DNA of 14,212 nt. Source: Flavobacterium sp. (GTDB lineage: Bacteria; Bacteroidota; Bacteroidia; Flavobacteriales; Flavobacteriaceae). Where the stretch lies: assembly GCA_024709705.1 (NCBI GenBank), contig JANJWE010000247.1, positions 1-14,212 on the forward strand, read 5' to 3'. A program made the position numbers and the translations under genes. Of this stretch, positions 1 through 6,866 are shown piece after piece. The notes under the pieces are model-generated. The model saw only the letters and a list, made by a program, of their open reading frames with translations, searched no databases and was not told where the DNA came from. How positions within the stretch are numbered: the stretch's first letter is position 1; each line of letters starts with the position of its first letter.

Positions 1-930
1 AAATGAGAGGGTACCCAAAATAACAACCATAAGGGTTTGCGATGTCCAAACCATCCAACCAAAAGCGGTTCCAGCGGTCTCAGGTATTTGATAGAGTAGA
101 AGAATTTCGGACATTAAGAAAGGATAGGCTCCAAATCCCGAATTGGTTAAGGTAATAGCTAGTCCTCCGACGATAAAGGCAATGATTACAGTACTCAAAG
201 CTAAATTACTGGTTTCGGGCAAAGCAAAAATAGTAATATAGAACATGAAGAAATAACATGCCCAAATTAAAAAAGAATGAAAAATAAAAGCCCATTTATT
301 TTCCATTTTCCATATACTTAAAACCCCGTCTAAAAGACCCGAAATTTTTTCTTTGAATACTAAAATCCATCGAAATTTTGAATATTTCAACACATAAACG
401 ATTGAAATAAAACCGACCAAACCAACAACTCCAATAAGAGAAAGGGTTTGAAACGAAACTTGGTCTAAAACAAATTGTTTGAGCACATCAAACTCCAAAA
501 AGAAAGCCAGTACTATAAACGAAAGCAGAAACAAAGAGTCAACAATACGCTCTGCAATTATGGTTCCGAATGCCTTATCAAAGGGAACATCTTCGTATTT
601 TTTGAGTAGAAGAGCACGAGAAACTTCGCCCGATCGGGGTACAGACATATTAACAAAGTACCCAATGCACACAGCCATCACATTTGTTGAGATTTTCGGG
701 GTATAGCCCAAATGAGCCAACGAATACTTCCATCGGTAACCGCGAGACCAAAGGCTTAAAGCACTAATGAGTAATGAAATGTAAATGTAAGTATAATTGG
801 CATTTTGAAACTGGATTTTAATTTCCTCTAATTGTTGTGGGGTAAACTTAAAGTAGGTATATAAAACCAAACCCAATCCCAAAACAACGGGCAACAAAAT
901 GGATAGCCATCTGCCAATTTTTGCTTTCAA
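1..930 (-). CDS. Flippase-like / LPG-synthase-TM (UPF0104-type) integral membrane protein, C-terminus cut by window edge
   Basis: The minus-strand frame stays open from an in-frame TGA at 961-963 to the left edge, giving 310 visible residues. The translation is a strongly hydrophobic multi-pass protein; the first membrane segment is at about residues 12-29. It carries the blocks usual in this family: VPRSGEVSR at residues 97-105, AERIVD at 126-131, and a late GG...TNSGFGAYP block where other members have a Gly-rich PxGxG segment. Family members move or modify lipids in the inner membrane; the substrate here cannot be told. Between the TGA and the first membrane segment there is no in-frame ATG or GTG; TTG at 930-928 is the only usual start codon that keeps the N-terminus, and the first in-frame ATG is near residue 85-90. 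The TTG lies 8 bases after the panD stop, which suggests translational coupling in a panC-panD-flippase operon. Family length suggests only a few tens of residues are missing. Family call firm; start and substrate uncertain. Confidence 0.85.
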   Translation of the reverse strand, partial: MKAKIGRWLSILLPVVLGLGLVLYTYFKFTPQQLEEIKIQFQNANYTYIYISLLISALSLWSRGYRWKYSLAHLGYTPKISTNVMAVCIGYFVNMSVPRSGEVSRALLLKKYEDVPFDKAFGTIIAERIVDSLFLLSFIVLAFFLEFDVLKQFVLDQVSFQTLSLIGVVGLVGFISIVYVLKYSKFRWILVFKEKISGLLDGVLSIWKMENKWAFIFHSFLIWACYFFMFYITIFALPETSNLALSTVIIAFIVGGLAITLTNSGFGAYPFLMSEILLLYQIPETAGTAFGWMVWTSQTLMVVILGTLSF

Positions 931-938
931 ATTTAGAT

Positions 939-1289
939 TTAAGTTAAGGAATTGTCGGTTTCATTAGGGAAAACCAATGAAGGTTTGAAGGATTTAGCGG
1001 CTTCAAAATCCATAATTCCGTAGGAAATAATGATGATGATATCTCCTTTCTGAACCTTGCGAGCTGCGGGTCCATTTAAAGTGATTTCACCGCTATTGCG
1101 ATTTCCTTTGATAACATAGGTTTCCAAACGTTCTCCATTGTTGATATTAACAATAGACACTTTTTCCCCTTCAATTAAGTTTGAAGCTTCCATTAAAGCT
1201 TCGTCAATGGTAATACTTCCAATGTAATTTAAATCTGCTCCAGTCACCTTTACGCGGTGAATCTTGGATTTAACAACTTGAACTTGCAT
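939..1289 (-). CDS. panD: Aspartate 1-decarboxylase (pyruvoyl-dependent)
   Basis: This cytoplasmic enzyme decarboxylates L-aspartate to beta-alanine, which PanC joins to pantoate. The 116-residue length is normal for the proenzyme. The self-cleavage site Gly24-Ser25 lies in YIGSIT; Ser25 becomes the pyruvoyl group of the alpha chain. Other active-site residues sit at their usual numbers: Lys9, Arg54, Tyr58 in GERLETY and Asn72 in LNGPAA. The ATG at 1289-1287 gives the typical N-terminus [16 protein letters not shown], so the start is secure. The gene lies 13 nt downstream of panC on the same strand and is followed after 8 nt by the probable TTG start of the flippase-like gene, so all three are likely cotranscribed. 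I see no sign of a broken or odd protein. Confidence 0.97.
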   Translation of the reverse strand: MQVQVVKSKIHRVKVTGADLNYIGSITIDEALMEASNLIEGEKVSIVNINNGERLETYVIKGNRNSGEITLNGPAARKVQKGDIIIIISYGIMDFEAAKSFKPSLVFPNETDNSLT

Positions 1290-1302
1290 GGCACAAAGGT
1301 AA

Positions 1303-2151
1303 TTAATTTAATGAAATGGTGTCAATTAATCTAATGTTGTTGACAAAAACAGCTATGAAAGCTCTGTATTTAACGTTTTTGTATTTACGTAAAGAAGTTT
1401 TTAACGTGTCTTCCCTTGCGATTTCAAAATAATCTAAGGTAAATGTTGGGTGATTGGAGAAAGTGTGCTGAACAAACGCATTTATTTCTGTAATGCTTTT
1501 ATGGGCAAATAATTGTTTTGCGTTTTGGAGGGTTTTAAATATTAGTGCAGCTTCACTTCTTTCTTGAGTGGTTAATCTTTCATTGCGTGAACTCATAGCC
1601 AGCCCATTGGGTTCTCTAAAAATAGGACATCCTATGATTTGAATGGGATATTTTTGCTTTTCCACCAGTTTTTTTACGATTTGAAGCTGTTGGAAATCTT
1701 TTTCACCAAAATAGGCTTTGGTAGGTTTTACTATTTCAAAAAGGCGACTTACAATGGTGCCAACTCCATCAAAATGTCCGGGTCTGAACTTTCCTTCCAT
1801 TTCATGCTCCAAACCGTCAAAAGAGAATGATTCCGACTTGGTTTCGACTCCGTAAATATCATCAACCTCGGGAGCATAAATTATAATTTGAGCATTCACA
1901 GACTCTACTTTTTTAACATCTCTTTCCCAAGTACGAGGGTAATTTTTTAAATCTTCCGGGTTGTTAAATTGAGTGGGATTGACAAAAATGCTGATTATTG
2001 TGATTTCATTCTCCAAAACAGATTGAGCCAAAAGCGAAAGGTGTCCTTCGTGCAAAGCTCCCATGGTGGGAACAAAACCTATCGTTTTTTGGGAGTCCCA
2101 AAAGGGCATTAAATGCTCCTTTAGCGTGCTTTGTTTCTTGAAAATGAGCAT
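1303..2151 (-). CDS. panC: Pantothenate synthetase (pantoate--beta-alanine ligase)
   Basis: The enzyme activates pantoate with ATP as pantoyl-adenylate and transfers it to beta-alanine, giving pantothenate for CoA. The 282 residues match the family. The HIGH-like nucleotide motif is [10 protein letters not shown] at 28-37; the pantoate/ATP region IFVNPTQF is at 55-62, [12 protein letters not shown] at 148-159, and the KMSK-like loop [12 protein letters not shown] at 179-190. The ATG at 2151-2149 gives the expected N-terminus. A TAnnTTTG promoter element about 22 bases upstream on the minus strand predicts a short leader. It is the first gene of the panC-panD-flippase operon, divergent from the glycogen-synthase-like gene. 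No frameshift or missing motif. Confidence 0.97.
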   Translation of the reverse strand: MLIFKKQSTLKEHLMPFWDSQKTIGFVPTMGALHEGHLSLLAQSVLENEITIISIFVNPTQFNNPEDLKNYPRTWERDVKKVESVNAQIIIYAPEVDDIYGVETKSESFSFDGLEHEMEGKFRPGHFDGVGTIVSRLFEIVKPTKAYFGEKDFQQLQIVKKLVEKQKYPIQIIGCPIFREPNGLAMSSRNERLTTQERSEAALIFKTLQNAKQLFAHKSITEINAFVQHTFSNHPTFTLDYFEIAREDTLKTSLRKYKNVKYRAFIAVFVNNIRLIDTISLN

Positions 2152-2173
2152 GTGTTTTTCCGGGTTTAAGGTG

Positions 2174-2181
2174 CAAACTTA
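2174..2181 (-). promoter_or_regulatory. Probable panC operon promoter (-7 element)
   Basis: Read on the minus strand, 2181-2174 is TAAGTTTG, an exact match to the Bacteroidota -7 consensus TAnnTTTG. A transcript starting a few bases downstream would have a leader of roughly 15-20 nt before the panC ATG at 2151. No TTG lies 19-21 nt upstream, so the -33 half is weak. Confidence 0.5.
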
Positions 2182-2190
2182 CTATTTTAC

Positions 2191-2221
2191 TTAAATATCT
2201 GCATAATATTTTGTAATTTTG
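2191..2221 (+). promoter_or_regulatory. Probable promoter of the GT5-like / DUF4270 / glmS operon
   Basis: TAATTTTG at 2214-2221 matches TAnnTTTG exactly, with a weak TTA in place of TTG at 2191-2193 (20-nt spacer). This gives a leader of about 30-35 nt before the ATG at 2260. It sits back to back with the panC promoter inside a 108-bp divergent spacer. The -7 match is seen; the transcription start is inferred. Confidence 0.5.
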
Positions 2222-2259
2222 CCTGTTTTTATAAATTAAAAGATAAAGTTCGATTCAAT

Positions 2260-3066
2260 ATGGAGGATAAGAGGATATTGTACGTATCATCTGAGGTAGT
2301 ACCTTATTTAGCAGAAAATGAAGTTTCAATTATGTCGTATGATGTTCCGAAAATGATTAATGATCAAGGAGGACAAATTCGAATTTTCATGCCAAGATAC
2401 GGGAATATTAATGAGAGAAGACATCAATTGCATGAGGTAATTCGACTTTCGGGAATGAACTTGGTGGTGAATGATTTGGATATGCCTTTGATTATTAAAG
2501 TAGCCTCTATACCTAAAGAAAGAATTCAAGTTTACTTTATTGATAACGATGAATACTTCAAGCGTAAAGCTACTTTTACAGACGAAGACGGAATACTTTA
2601 TCCCGACAACGATGAACGAGCAATATTTTTTGCTAAAGGGGTTGTTGAAACCGTTAAAAAATTAAATTGGGTTCCCGATATTATTCACGTTCATGGCTGG
2701 ATGGCTTCTTTGTTGCCCATTTACATGAAACACTATTATAAAGACGAAGCCTTATTCTCGGAAACCAAAATTATAACTTCGGTTTATGCACAATCTTTCG
2801 ATGGAAATTTAGATTCAGAATTGTTATCTAAAGTTAAATTCGATGGGGTTCCTCAAGAGGCTGTATCTGAATTGGAAGTGCCTAATTATGAAAATCTCAT
2901 TATGTCGGCTGTGAAGCATTCAGATGGTGTAATTATCGCTTCAGATAGGGTGTCTTCAAGTTTAACAAAATTTATAGAATCATCCGGAAAACCTTTTTTA
3001 CCTTTCATCCCAAAAGAAGAGTATTCCCTACATTACACCAATTTCTATAAAAAGACTCTTCTATAA
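2260..3066 (+). CDS. Glycogen/starch synthase-like protein, GT5 N-terminal domain only, probably non-catalytic
   Basis: The 268 residues match only the N-terminal Rossmann half (Glyco_transf_5) of GlgA: the start RILYVSSEVVPY, then RIFMPRYGNI, and DIIHVHGWMASLLP at residues 140-153, which corresponds to the conserved D-hydrophobic-H-x-H-x-W block. Normal glycogen synthase has about 470-500 residues; the whole C-terminal half (GT-B domain 2), which binds most of the ADP-glucose and holds catalytic residues, is absent. The ADP-glucose loop KTGGL is replaced by AENEV at 18-22. The ORF ends cleanly and the next gene begins 13 nt later, so this is not a frameshift remnant with coding sequence after the stop. 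I infer a regulatory or binding role rather than glucan synthesis; short proteins of this type are usually annotated glycogen/starch synthase in flavobacteria. It heads the operon with the DUF4270 lipoprotein and glmS. Homology firm; function unknown. Confidence 0.85.
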   Translation: MEDKRILYVSSEVVPYLAENEVSIMSYDVPKMINDQGGQIRIFMPRYGNINERRHQLHEVIRLSGMNLVVNDLDMPLIIKVASIPKERIQVYFIDNDEYFKRKATFTDEDGILYPDNDERAIFFAKGVVETVKKLNWVPDIIHVHGWMASLLPIYMKHYYKDEALFSETKIITSVYAQSFDGNLDSELLSKVKFDGVPQEAVSELEVPNYENLIMSAVKHSDGVIIASDRVSSSLTKFIESSGKPFLPFIPKEEYSLHYTNFYKKTLL

Positions 3067-3079
3067 ATTAGATTATCAC

Positions 3080-4714
3080 ATGATTTTACACAAAAGAATA
3101 CACCTTGTTTTAGTTGCATTGGGTTTAACCCTTTTTATGGCTTGCGACAAAGATTTTAATTCAATTGGTGCAAACATTATTGGAGACGGACACTACACTT
3201 TTGGTACACCGGACCATGAAGCGACTGTTTTGGCTTACAACCATGACATCAGTTCGGTTCAATCCAACAACCTTCCGGTGAACCCGCTCGGAATTTATCA
3301 TAATACCACTTTCGGAAAATCTACGGCTCATTTTGTTACCCAACTGTCGCTACCAACTGCTATTCCTACTTTTACTACCATTACACAACCTCCTTTGGTA
3401 GAAGATGTCGTGTTGTATATTCCCTATTTTAGTGTAAAAGGAACAACGACCAACGAAGTGACGTCTTACACATTGGACTCTATATATGGAAATTCCAAAT
3501 TAAAGCTTAGCGTGTATGAGAATGGATTTTTATTGCGAGATTTTGATCCGGAAACAGGATCGGTAAATGCTCAAAAATACTATACAGATCAGGTTTTAGA
3601 TTTTGAAAACAACAAAAGAGGAGCCGCAGCCGACGGAACTTCTGTGGCCAACGGTGAAAGATTAAATAACAGCACGAATACAGCTCAAAATGACGAGTTC
3701 TTTTTTGATGCTACCGAAATTTCAGTGGTTTCTACCAACGATGCCGGTGATGAAACAACAACCAAATTGGCTCCCGGTATATATTTAAAACTCAATTCAT
3801 CATTTTTTCAAAAGAAAATTATTGAAGGTTCTGCTCAAGGACAATTGGCCAACAACAACGTGTTTAAAAATTACTTCAGAGGACTTTATTTCAAAGTAGA
3901 ACAAGCCGCATCTGCACCAAACGGTAGCAGTCTGGCTATGTTGAATTTTGCCAATGGTAAAGTTACGATCAAATACAAAGAAGATAAAGCGGTTGAAAAT
4001 CAAACCAACCCGGACAGAGTAACCAAAACTTTAGAGCTTAATTTGAGTGGTAACACCGTGAGTTTGGTTGACCAAAATAGAAATATGGACTATGCTAATG
4101 CTTTGGCGGGAGCTTCAGAAACTACAGGTGATGATCGGCTTTATGTAAATGGAGGGCCGGGTTCTATGGCTGTTATTGAACTTTTTGGTAGAGATGCTAA
4201 TGGACTTTCGGCCGAACTCGAAGCATACAGAGCTAAAGGGTGGTTGATAAACGAAGCCAACTTAACATTTACCATAGATCGCGATGCTTTGGGTACTAAT
4301 CCGGAGCCCAATCGTTTGTATTTGTATGATTTAAACAACAATAGACCTTTAATAGATTATACCGCAGATCAAACCACAAATACAGCCAAACCAAAGTTAG
4401 GCAAACGTGTTTATGGCGGAATAATCGTAAAACAAAACAATAGAGGAGTAACCTACAAATTTAAGATTACCAATCATATTTCTAACCTATTGCGGAATCC
4501 CGATTCTACCAATGTTAGACTCGGACTCGTAACTACTGAAGCTATTGGTACTGTTGCCAATTACAGTAAAAAAAATCCGGGAAGTAGTTTTATTAAAAGA
4601 GTTCCTACTGCCTCTGTAATGAATCCTTTAGGTACGGTTTTGTTTGGAAGCAAATCTTCTATACCTTTGGACAAAAGATTGCGTTTGGAAATTTATTACA
4701 CCAAACCGGATTAA
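3080..4714 (+). CDS. DUF4270-type lipoprotein of unknown function
   Basis: A 544-residue protein with a type II signal peptide: basic start, hydrophobic stretch at about 9-20, lipobox FMAC with Cys22, then DKDFNSIGANIIGD, the entry expected of DUF4270 proteins in Bacteroidota. The mature part is beta-rich with many Asn, Thr and Ser residues and lacks membrane segments, so it is probably anchored to the outer membrane. No catalytic motif is recognisable. It lies 13 nt after the GT5-like gene and 12 nt before glmS, so all three are probably translated from one mRNA. The place beside glmS suggests a link to the cell envelope or surface polysaccharides, but that is context only. Assignment to DUF4270 comes from recall of the N-terminal pattern and gene order. 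Confidence 0.8.
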   Translation: MILHKRIHLVLVALGLTLFMACDKDFNSIGANIIGDGHYTFGTPDHEATVLAYNHDISSVQSNNLPVNPLGIYHNTTFGKSTAHFVTQLSLPTAIPTFTTITQPPLVEDVVLYIPYFSVKGTTTNEVTSYTLDSIYGNSKLKLSVYENGFLLRDFDPETGSVNAQKYYTDQVLDFENNKRGAAADGTSVANGERLNNSTNTAQNDEFFFDATEISVVSTNDAGDETTTKLAPGIYLKLNSSFFQKKIIEGSAQGQLANNNVFKNYFRGLYFKVEQAASAPNGSSLAMLNFANGKVTIKYKEDKAVENQTNPDRVTKTLELNLSGNTVSLVDQNRNMDYANALAGASETTGDDRLYVNGGPGSMAVIELFGRDANGLSAELEAYRAKGWLINEANLTFTIDRDALGTNPEPNRLYLYDLNNNRPLIDYTADQTTNTAKPKLGKRVYGGIIVKQNNRGVTYKFKITNHISNLLRNPDSTNVRLGLVTTEAIGTVANYSKKNPGSSFIKRVPTASVMNPLGTVLFGSKSSIPLDKRLRLEIYYTKPD

Positions 4715-4726
4715 ATTTCATTTATT

Positions 4727-6574
4727 ATGTGTGGAATAGTAGGATATATAGGGAAACAAGACGCCTATTCAATTGTTATAAAGGGTCTAAAAAGACTGGA
4801 ATACCGCGGATATGACAGTGCCGGAATCATGTTACATGATGGCAAAAACCTTAAGATTTCAAAAACTAAGGGGAAAGTTACCGACTTAGAAGAAGTGTCA
4901 TCAAAAGACAAAAATTTCTTTGGAACTATAGGTATGGGACACACCCGATGGGCTACCCATGGTGTTCCAAACGATGTCAATTCACATCCTCATTTATCAA
5001 ATTCAGGAAACTTAGCTATAATTCATAACGGAATTATTGAAAATTACGAACCGCTAAAGAAAGAATTAATCAAAAGAGGGTATGTGTTTCATTCAGATAC
5101 AGATACCGAGGTTCTGGTTAATCTTATTGAAGACGTTCAAAAAAACGAAAATATAAAACTAGGCAAGGCTGTTCAAATTGCACTTAACCAAGTGGTGGGA
5201 GCCTATGCTATTGCAGTTTTTGATAAAAATAAACCCGATGAAATTGTTGTGGCCCGTTTAGGGAGTCCACTAGCTATCGGTATTGGAGATGGCGAATTTT
5301 TTATTGCCTCAGATGCTTCTCCTTTTATTGAGTATACTACCAATGCCATTTACCTGGAAGATGAAGAAATGGCTATAGTAAGATTGCACAAGCCTATCAA
5401 AGTTCGTAAAATTAAAGATGATGCACTGGTAGATCCATATGTGCAGGAACTAAAAATGAATTTGGAGCAAATAGAAAAAGGCGGTTACGATCATTTCATG
5501 CTCAAAGAAATTTACGAGCAGCCCAATGTAATAAAAGACACCTACCGCGGTAGATTACTTTCAAACAAAGGGATTATTCAAATGGCCGGAGTAGAAGACA
5601 ATTTGGAAAAATTTGTGAATGCTCAACGCATTATAATCGTAGCCTGCGGAACATCTTGGCATGCCGGATTGGTAGCCGAGTATATTTTTGAAGAGTTTGC
5701 CCGAATTCCGGTTGAGGTTGAATATGCTTCAGAATTCCGATACCGAAATCCTATTATTCATTCTAATGATATAGTAATTGCAATTTCGCAATCAGGGGAA
5801 ACGGCAGATACCTTGGCAGCAATAAAATTAGCTAAAGAAAACGGAGCTTTTGTTTTTGGAGTTTGCAATGTAGTAGGGTCTTCTATATCCAGAGAAACTC
5901 ATGCCGGAGCATATACTCATGCCGGTCCCGAAATTGGAGTGGCCTCAACTAAAGCCTTTACAACCCAAATTACAGTGCTTACCTTAATGGCCTTGCGTTT
6001 GGCAAAAGCCAAAGGCACCATGTCAAATTCAGATTATCACCGCTGCTTGTTAGAATTGGAAATGATACCGGAAAAAGTAGCAGAAGCTTTAGATACGAAT
6101 GATATAGCCAAAGAAATTGCCGGTATTTATAAGGATTCACCCAATTGCCTGTATTTAGGAAGAGGATATAATTTCCCGGTTGCCTTAGAAGGAGCATTGA
6201 AATTAAAGGAGATTTCTTATATTCATGCCGAAGGTTATCCGGCAGCCGAAATGAAGCACGGCCCAATTGCTTTAATTGATGAATCAATGCCCGTTGTTGT
6301 TATTGCCCCAAAAATGGGTCATTATGATAAAGTGGTAAGTAACATCCAGGAAATAAAATCCAGAAGAGGTAAAATTATAGCCGTTGTAACCAAGGGAGAT
6401 GTTCAGGTAAAAGAATTGGCAGATCATGTTATCGAAATTCCCGAAACCTCCGATGCCTTATCTCCACTTCTAACTACCATTCCGCTTCAATTATTGTCCT
6501 ATCATATTGCTGTGATGCGTGGTTGTAATGTTGACCAACCCCGTAATTTAGCCAAATCCGTAACGGTAGAATAA
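4727..6574 (+). CDS. glmS: Glutamine--fructose-6-phosphate aminotransferase (isomerizing)
   Basis: The enzyme makes glucosamine-6-phosphate from fructose-6-phosphate and glutamine, the first step to UDP-GlcNAc for peptidoglycan and lipid A. The 615 residues are full length. After Met1, Cys2 (MCGIVGYIG) is the N-terminal nucleophile of the class II glutaminase; GMGHTRWATHG at 69-79 holds the glutamine-site Arg74 and the Trp gate. Two SIS sugar-phosphate domains follow: SQSGET at 354-359 in the first and HAEGYPAAEMKHGP at 500-513 in the second. The tail LAKSVTVE has the Schiff-base/ring-opening Lys610 (E. coli Lys603). It closes the GT5-like/DUF4270/glmS operon, 12 nt after the previous stop, and is followed by an intrinsic terminator. 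The short spacer leaves no room for a glmS ribozyme, so that Gram-positive control is absent. Confidence 0.98.
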   Translation: MCGIVGYIGKQDAYSIVIKGLKRLEYRGYDSAGIMLHDGKNLKISKTKGKVTDLEEVSSKDKNFFGTIGMGHTRWATHGVPNDVNSHPHLSNSGNLAIIHNGIIENYEPLKKELIKRGYVFHSDTDTEVLVNLIEDVQKNENIKLGKAVQIALNQVVGAYAIAVFDKNKPDEIVVARLGSPLAIGIGDGEFFIASDASPFIEYTTNAIYLEDEEMAIVRLHKPIKVRKIKDDALVDPYVQELKMNLEQIEKGGYDHFMLKEIYEQPNVIKDTYRGRLLSNKGIIQMAGVEDNLEKFVNAQRIIIVACGTSWHAGLVAEYIFEEFARIPVEVEYASEFRYRNPIIHSNDIVIAISQSGETADTLAAIKLAKENGAFVFGVCNVVGSSISRETHAGAYTHAGPEIGVASTKAFTTQITVLTLMALRLAKAKGTMSNSDYHRCLLELEMIPEKVAEALDTNDIAKEIAGIYKDSPNCLYLGRGYNFPVALEGALKLKEISYIHAEGYPAAEMKHGPIALIDESMPVVVIAPKMGHYDKVVSNIQEIKSRRGKIIAVVTKGDVQVKELADHVIEIPETSDALSPLLTTIPLQLLSYHIAVMRGCNVDQPRNLAKSVTVE

Positions 6575-6596
6575 TTTTTTAAATCATAACTACTTT

Positions 6597-6627
6597 AAAG
6601 CAAACTCACTCGGTTTGCTTTTTTTAT
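6597..6627 (+). terminator. Intrinsic terminator after glmS
   Basis: AAAGCAAAC at 6597-6605 pairs with GTTTGCTTT at 6613-6621 (9 bp, 7-nt loop), and the right arm runs into a T tract. It starts 23 bases after the glmS stop. Confidence 0.85.
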
Positions 6628-6666
6628 TTTTTTTATTTTTTTACAAAAGTTGCCAAAAAACAAATG

Positions 6667-6710
6667 AATGTCTATTTTTTTATATGAATGCATATAAAAA
6701 AATAGACATT
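6667..6710 (+). repeat. Perfect 20-bp inverted repeat with 4-nt loop
   Basis: The arm at 6667-6686 (AATGTC, then a T-rich core, ending TATATG) is the exact reverse complement of 6691-6710, with loop AATG at 6687-6690; a G·U pair could add one more step. Each arm contains a run of seven T or A. It lies about 45 bases after the glmS terminator and 157 bases before the TonB receptor gene. No transposase, terminal repeat or duplicated target is seen. It could be a second transcription stop, an mRNA 3'-end or processing hairpin, or a small dispersed element. Confidence 0.8.
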
Positions 6711-6724
6711 TTATTAAAATCTTA

Positions 6725-6788
6725 TCAATTATTCAATAAAAACCATTGAGAATAATTGAAAAAAGCAATTATAAAAATGATAATTAGC
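6725..6788. repeat. Two further short dyads upstream of the TonB receptor gene
   Basis: TCAATTATTC at 6725-6734 is exactly repeated in inverse at 6750-6759 (10 bp, 15-nt spacer). GCAATTAT at 6765-6772 pairs with ATAATTAGC at 6780-6788 apart from one bulged A. The sequence here is very AT-rich, so chance pairing is a real possibility. They could be operators for the receptor gene. I see nothing else besides these, the terminator, the hairpin and a weak promoter in the gap 6575-6866. Confidence 0.45.
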
Positions 6789-6829
6789 ACAAAATTGTTT
6801 ACTTTTTTTATAGATATGAAAAATATTTG

Positions 6830-6836
6830 TACTTTG
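6830..6836 (+). promoter_or_regulatory. Weak candidate promoter of the TonB receptor gene
   Basis: TACTTTG at 6830-6836 resembles TAnnTTTG with one base missing between TA and TTTG; a second TATTTG precedes it at 6824-6829. No TTG stands 19-21 nt upstream of either. The place, about 30 bases before the ATG at 6867, is suitable. The poor match might reflect dependence on an activator or an alternative sigma factor. Confidence 0.3.
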
Positions 6837-6866
6837 GTATCGTAAACTAACAAAAACTCTAACTTT

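Noticed and set aside
479..706. Plus-strand ORF of 75 codons
   Set aside because: It lies antisense inside the flippase-like gene, whose reading frame has clear membrane helices and family motifs; the 75-residue product has no recognisable domain.
2260..3066. Frameshifted glgA pseudogene
   Set aside because: The stop is followed after 13 bases by an intact lipoprotein gene and no GT-B second domain is found in any frame; the frame itself is clean, so it is a real short protein.
4715..4726. glmS ribozyme upstream of glmS
   Set aside because: Only 12 bases separate the DUF4270 stop from the glmS start; there is no room for a ribozyme.
5979..6287. Minus-strand ORF of 102 codons
   Set aside because: It is a shadow of glmS over the conserved second SIS domain.
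6667..6710. Insertion-sequence end or MITE
   Set aside because: There is no transposase, no flanking target duplication that I can see, and no second copy in the window; kept only as an unexplained hairpin.
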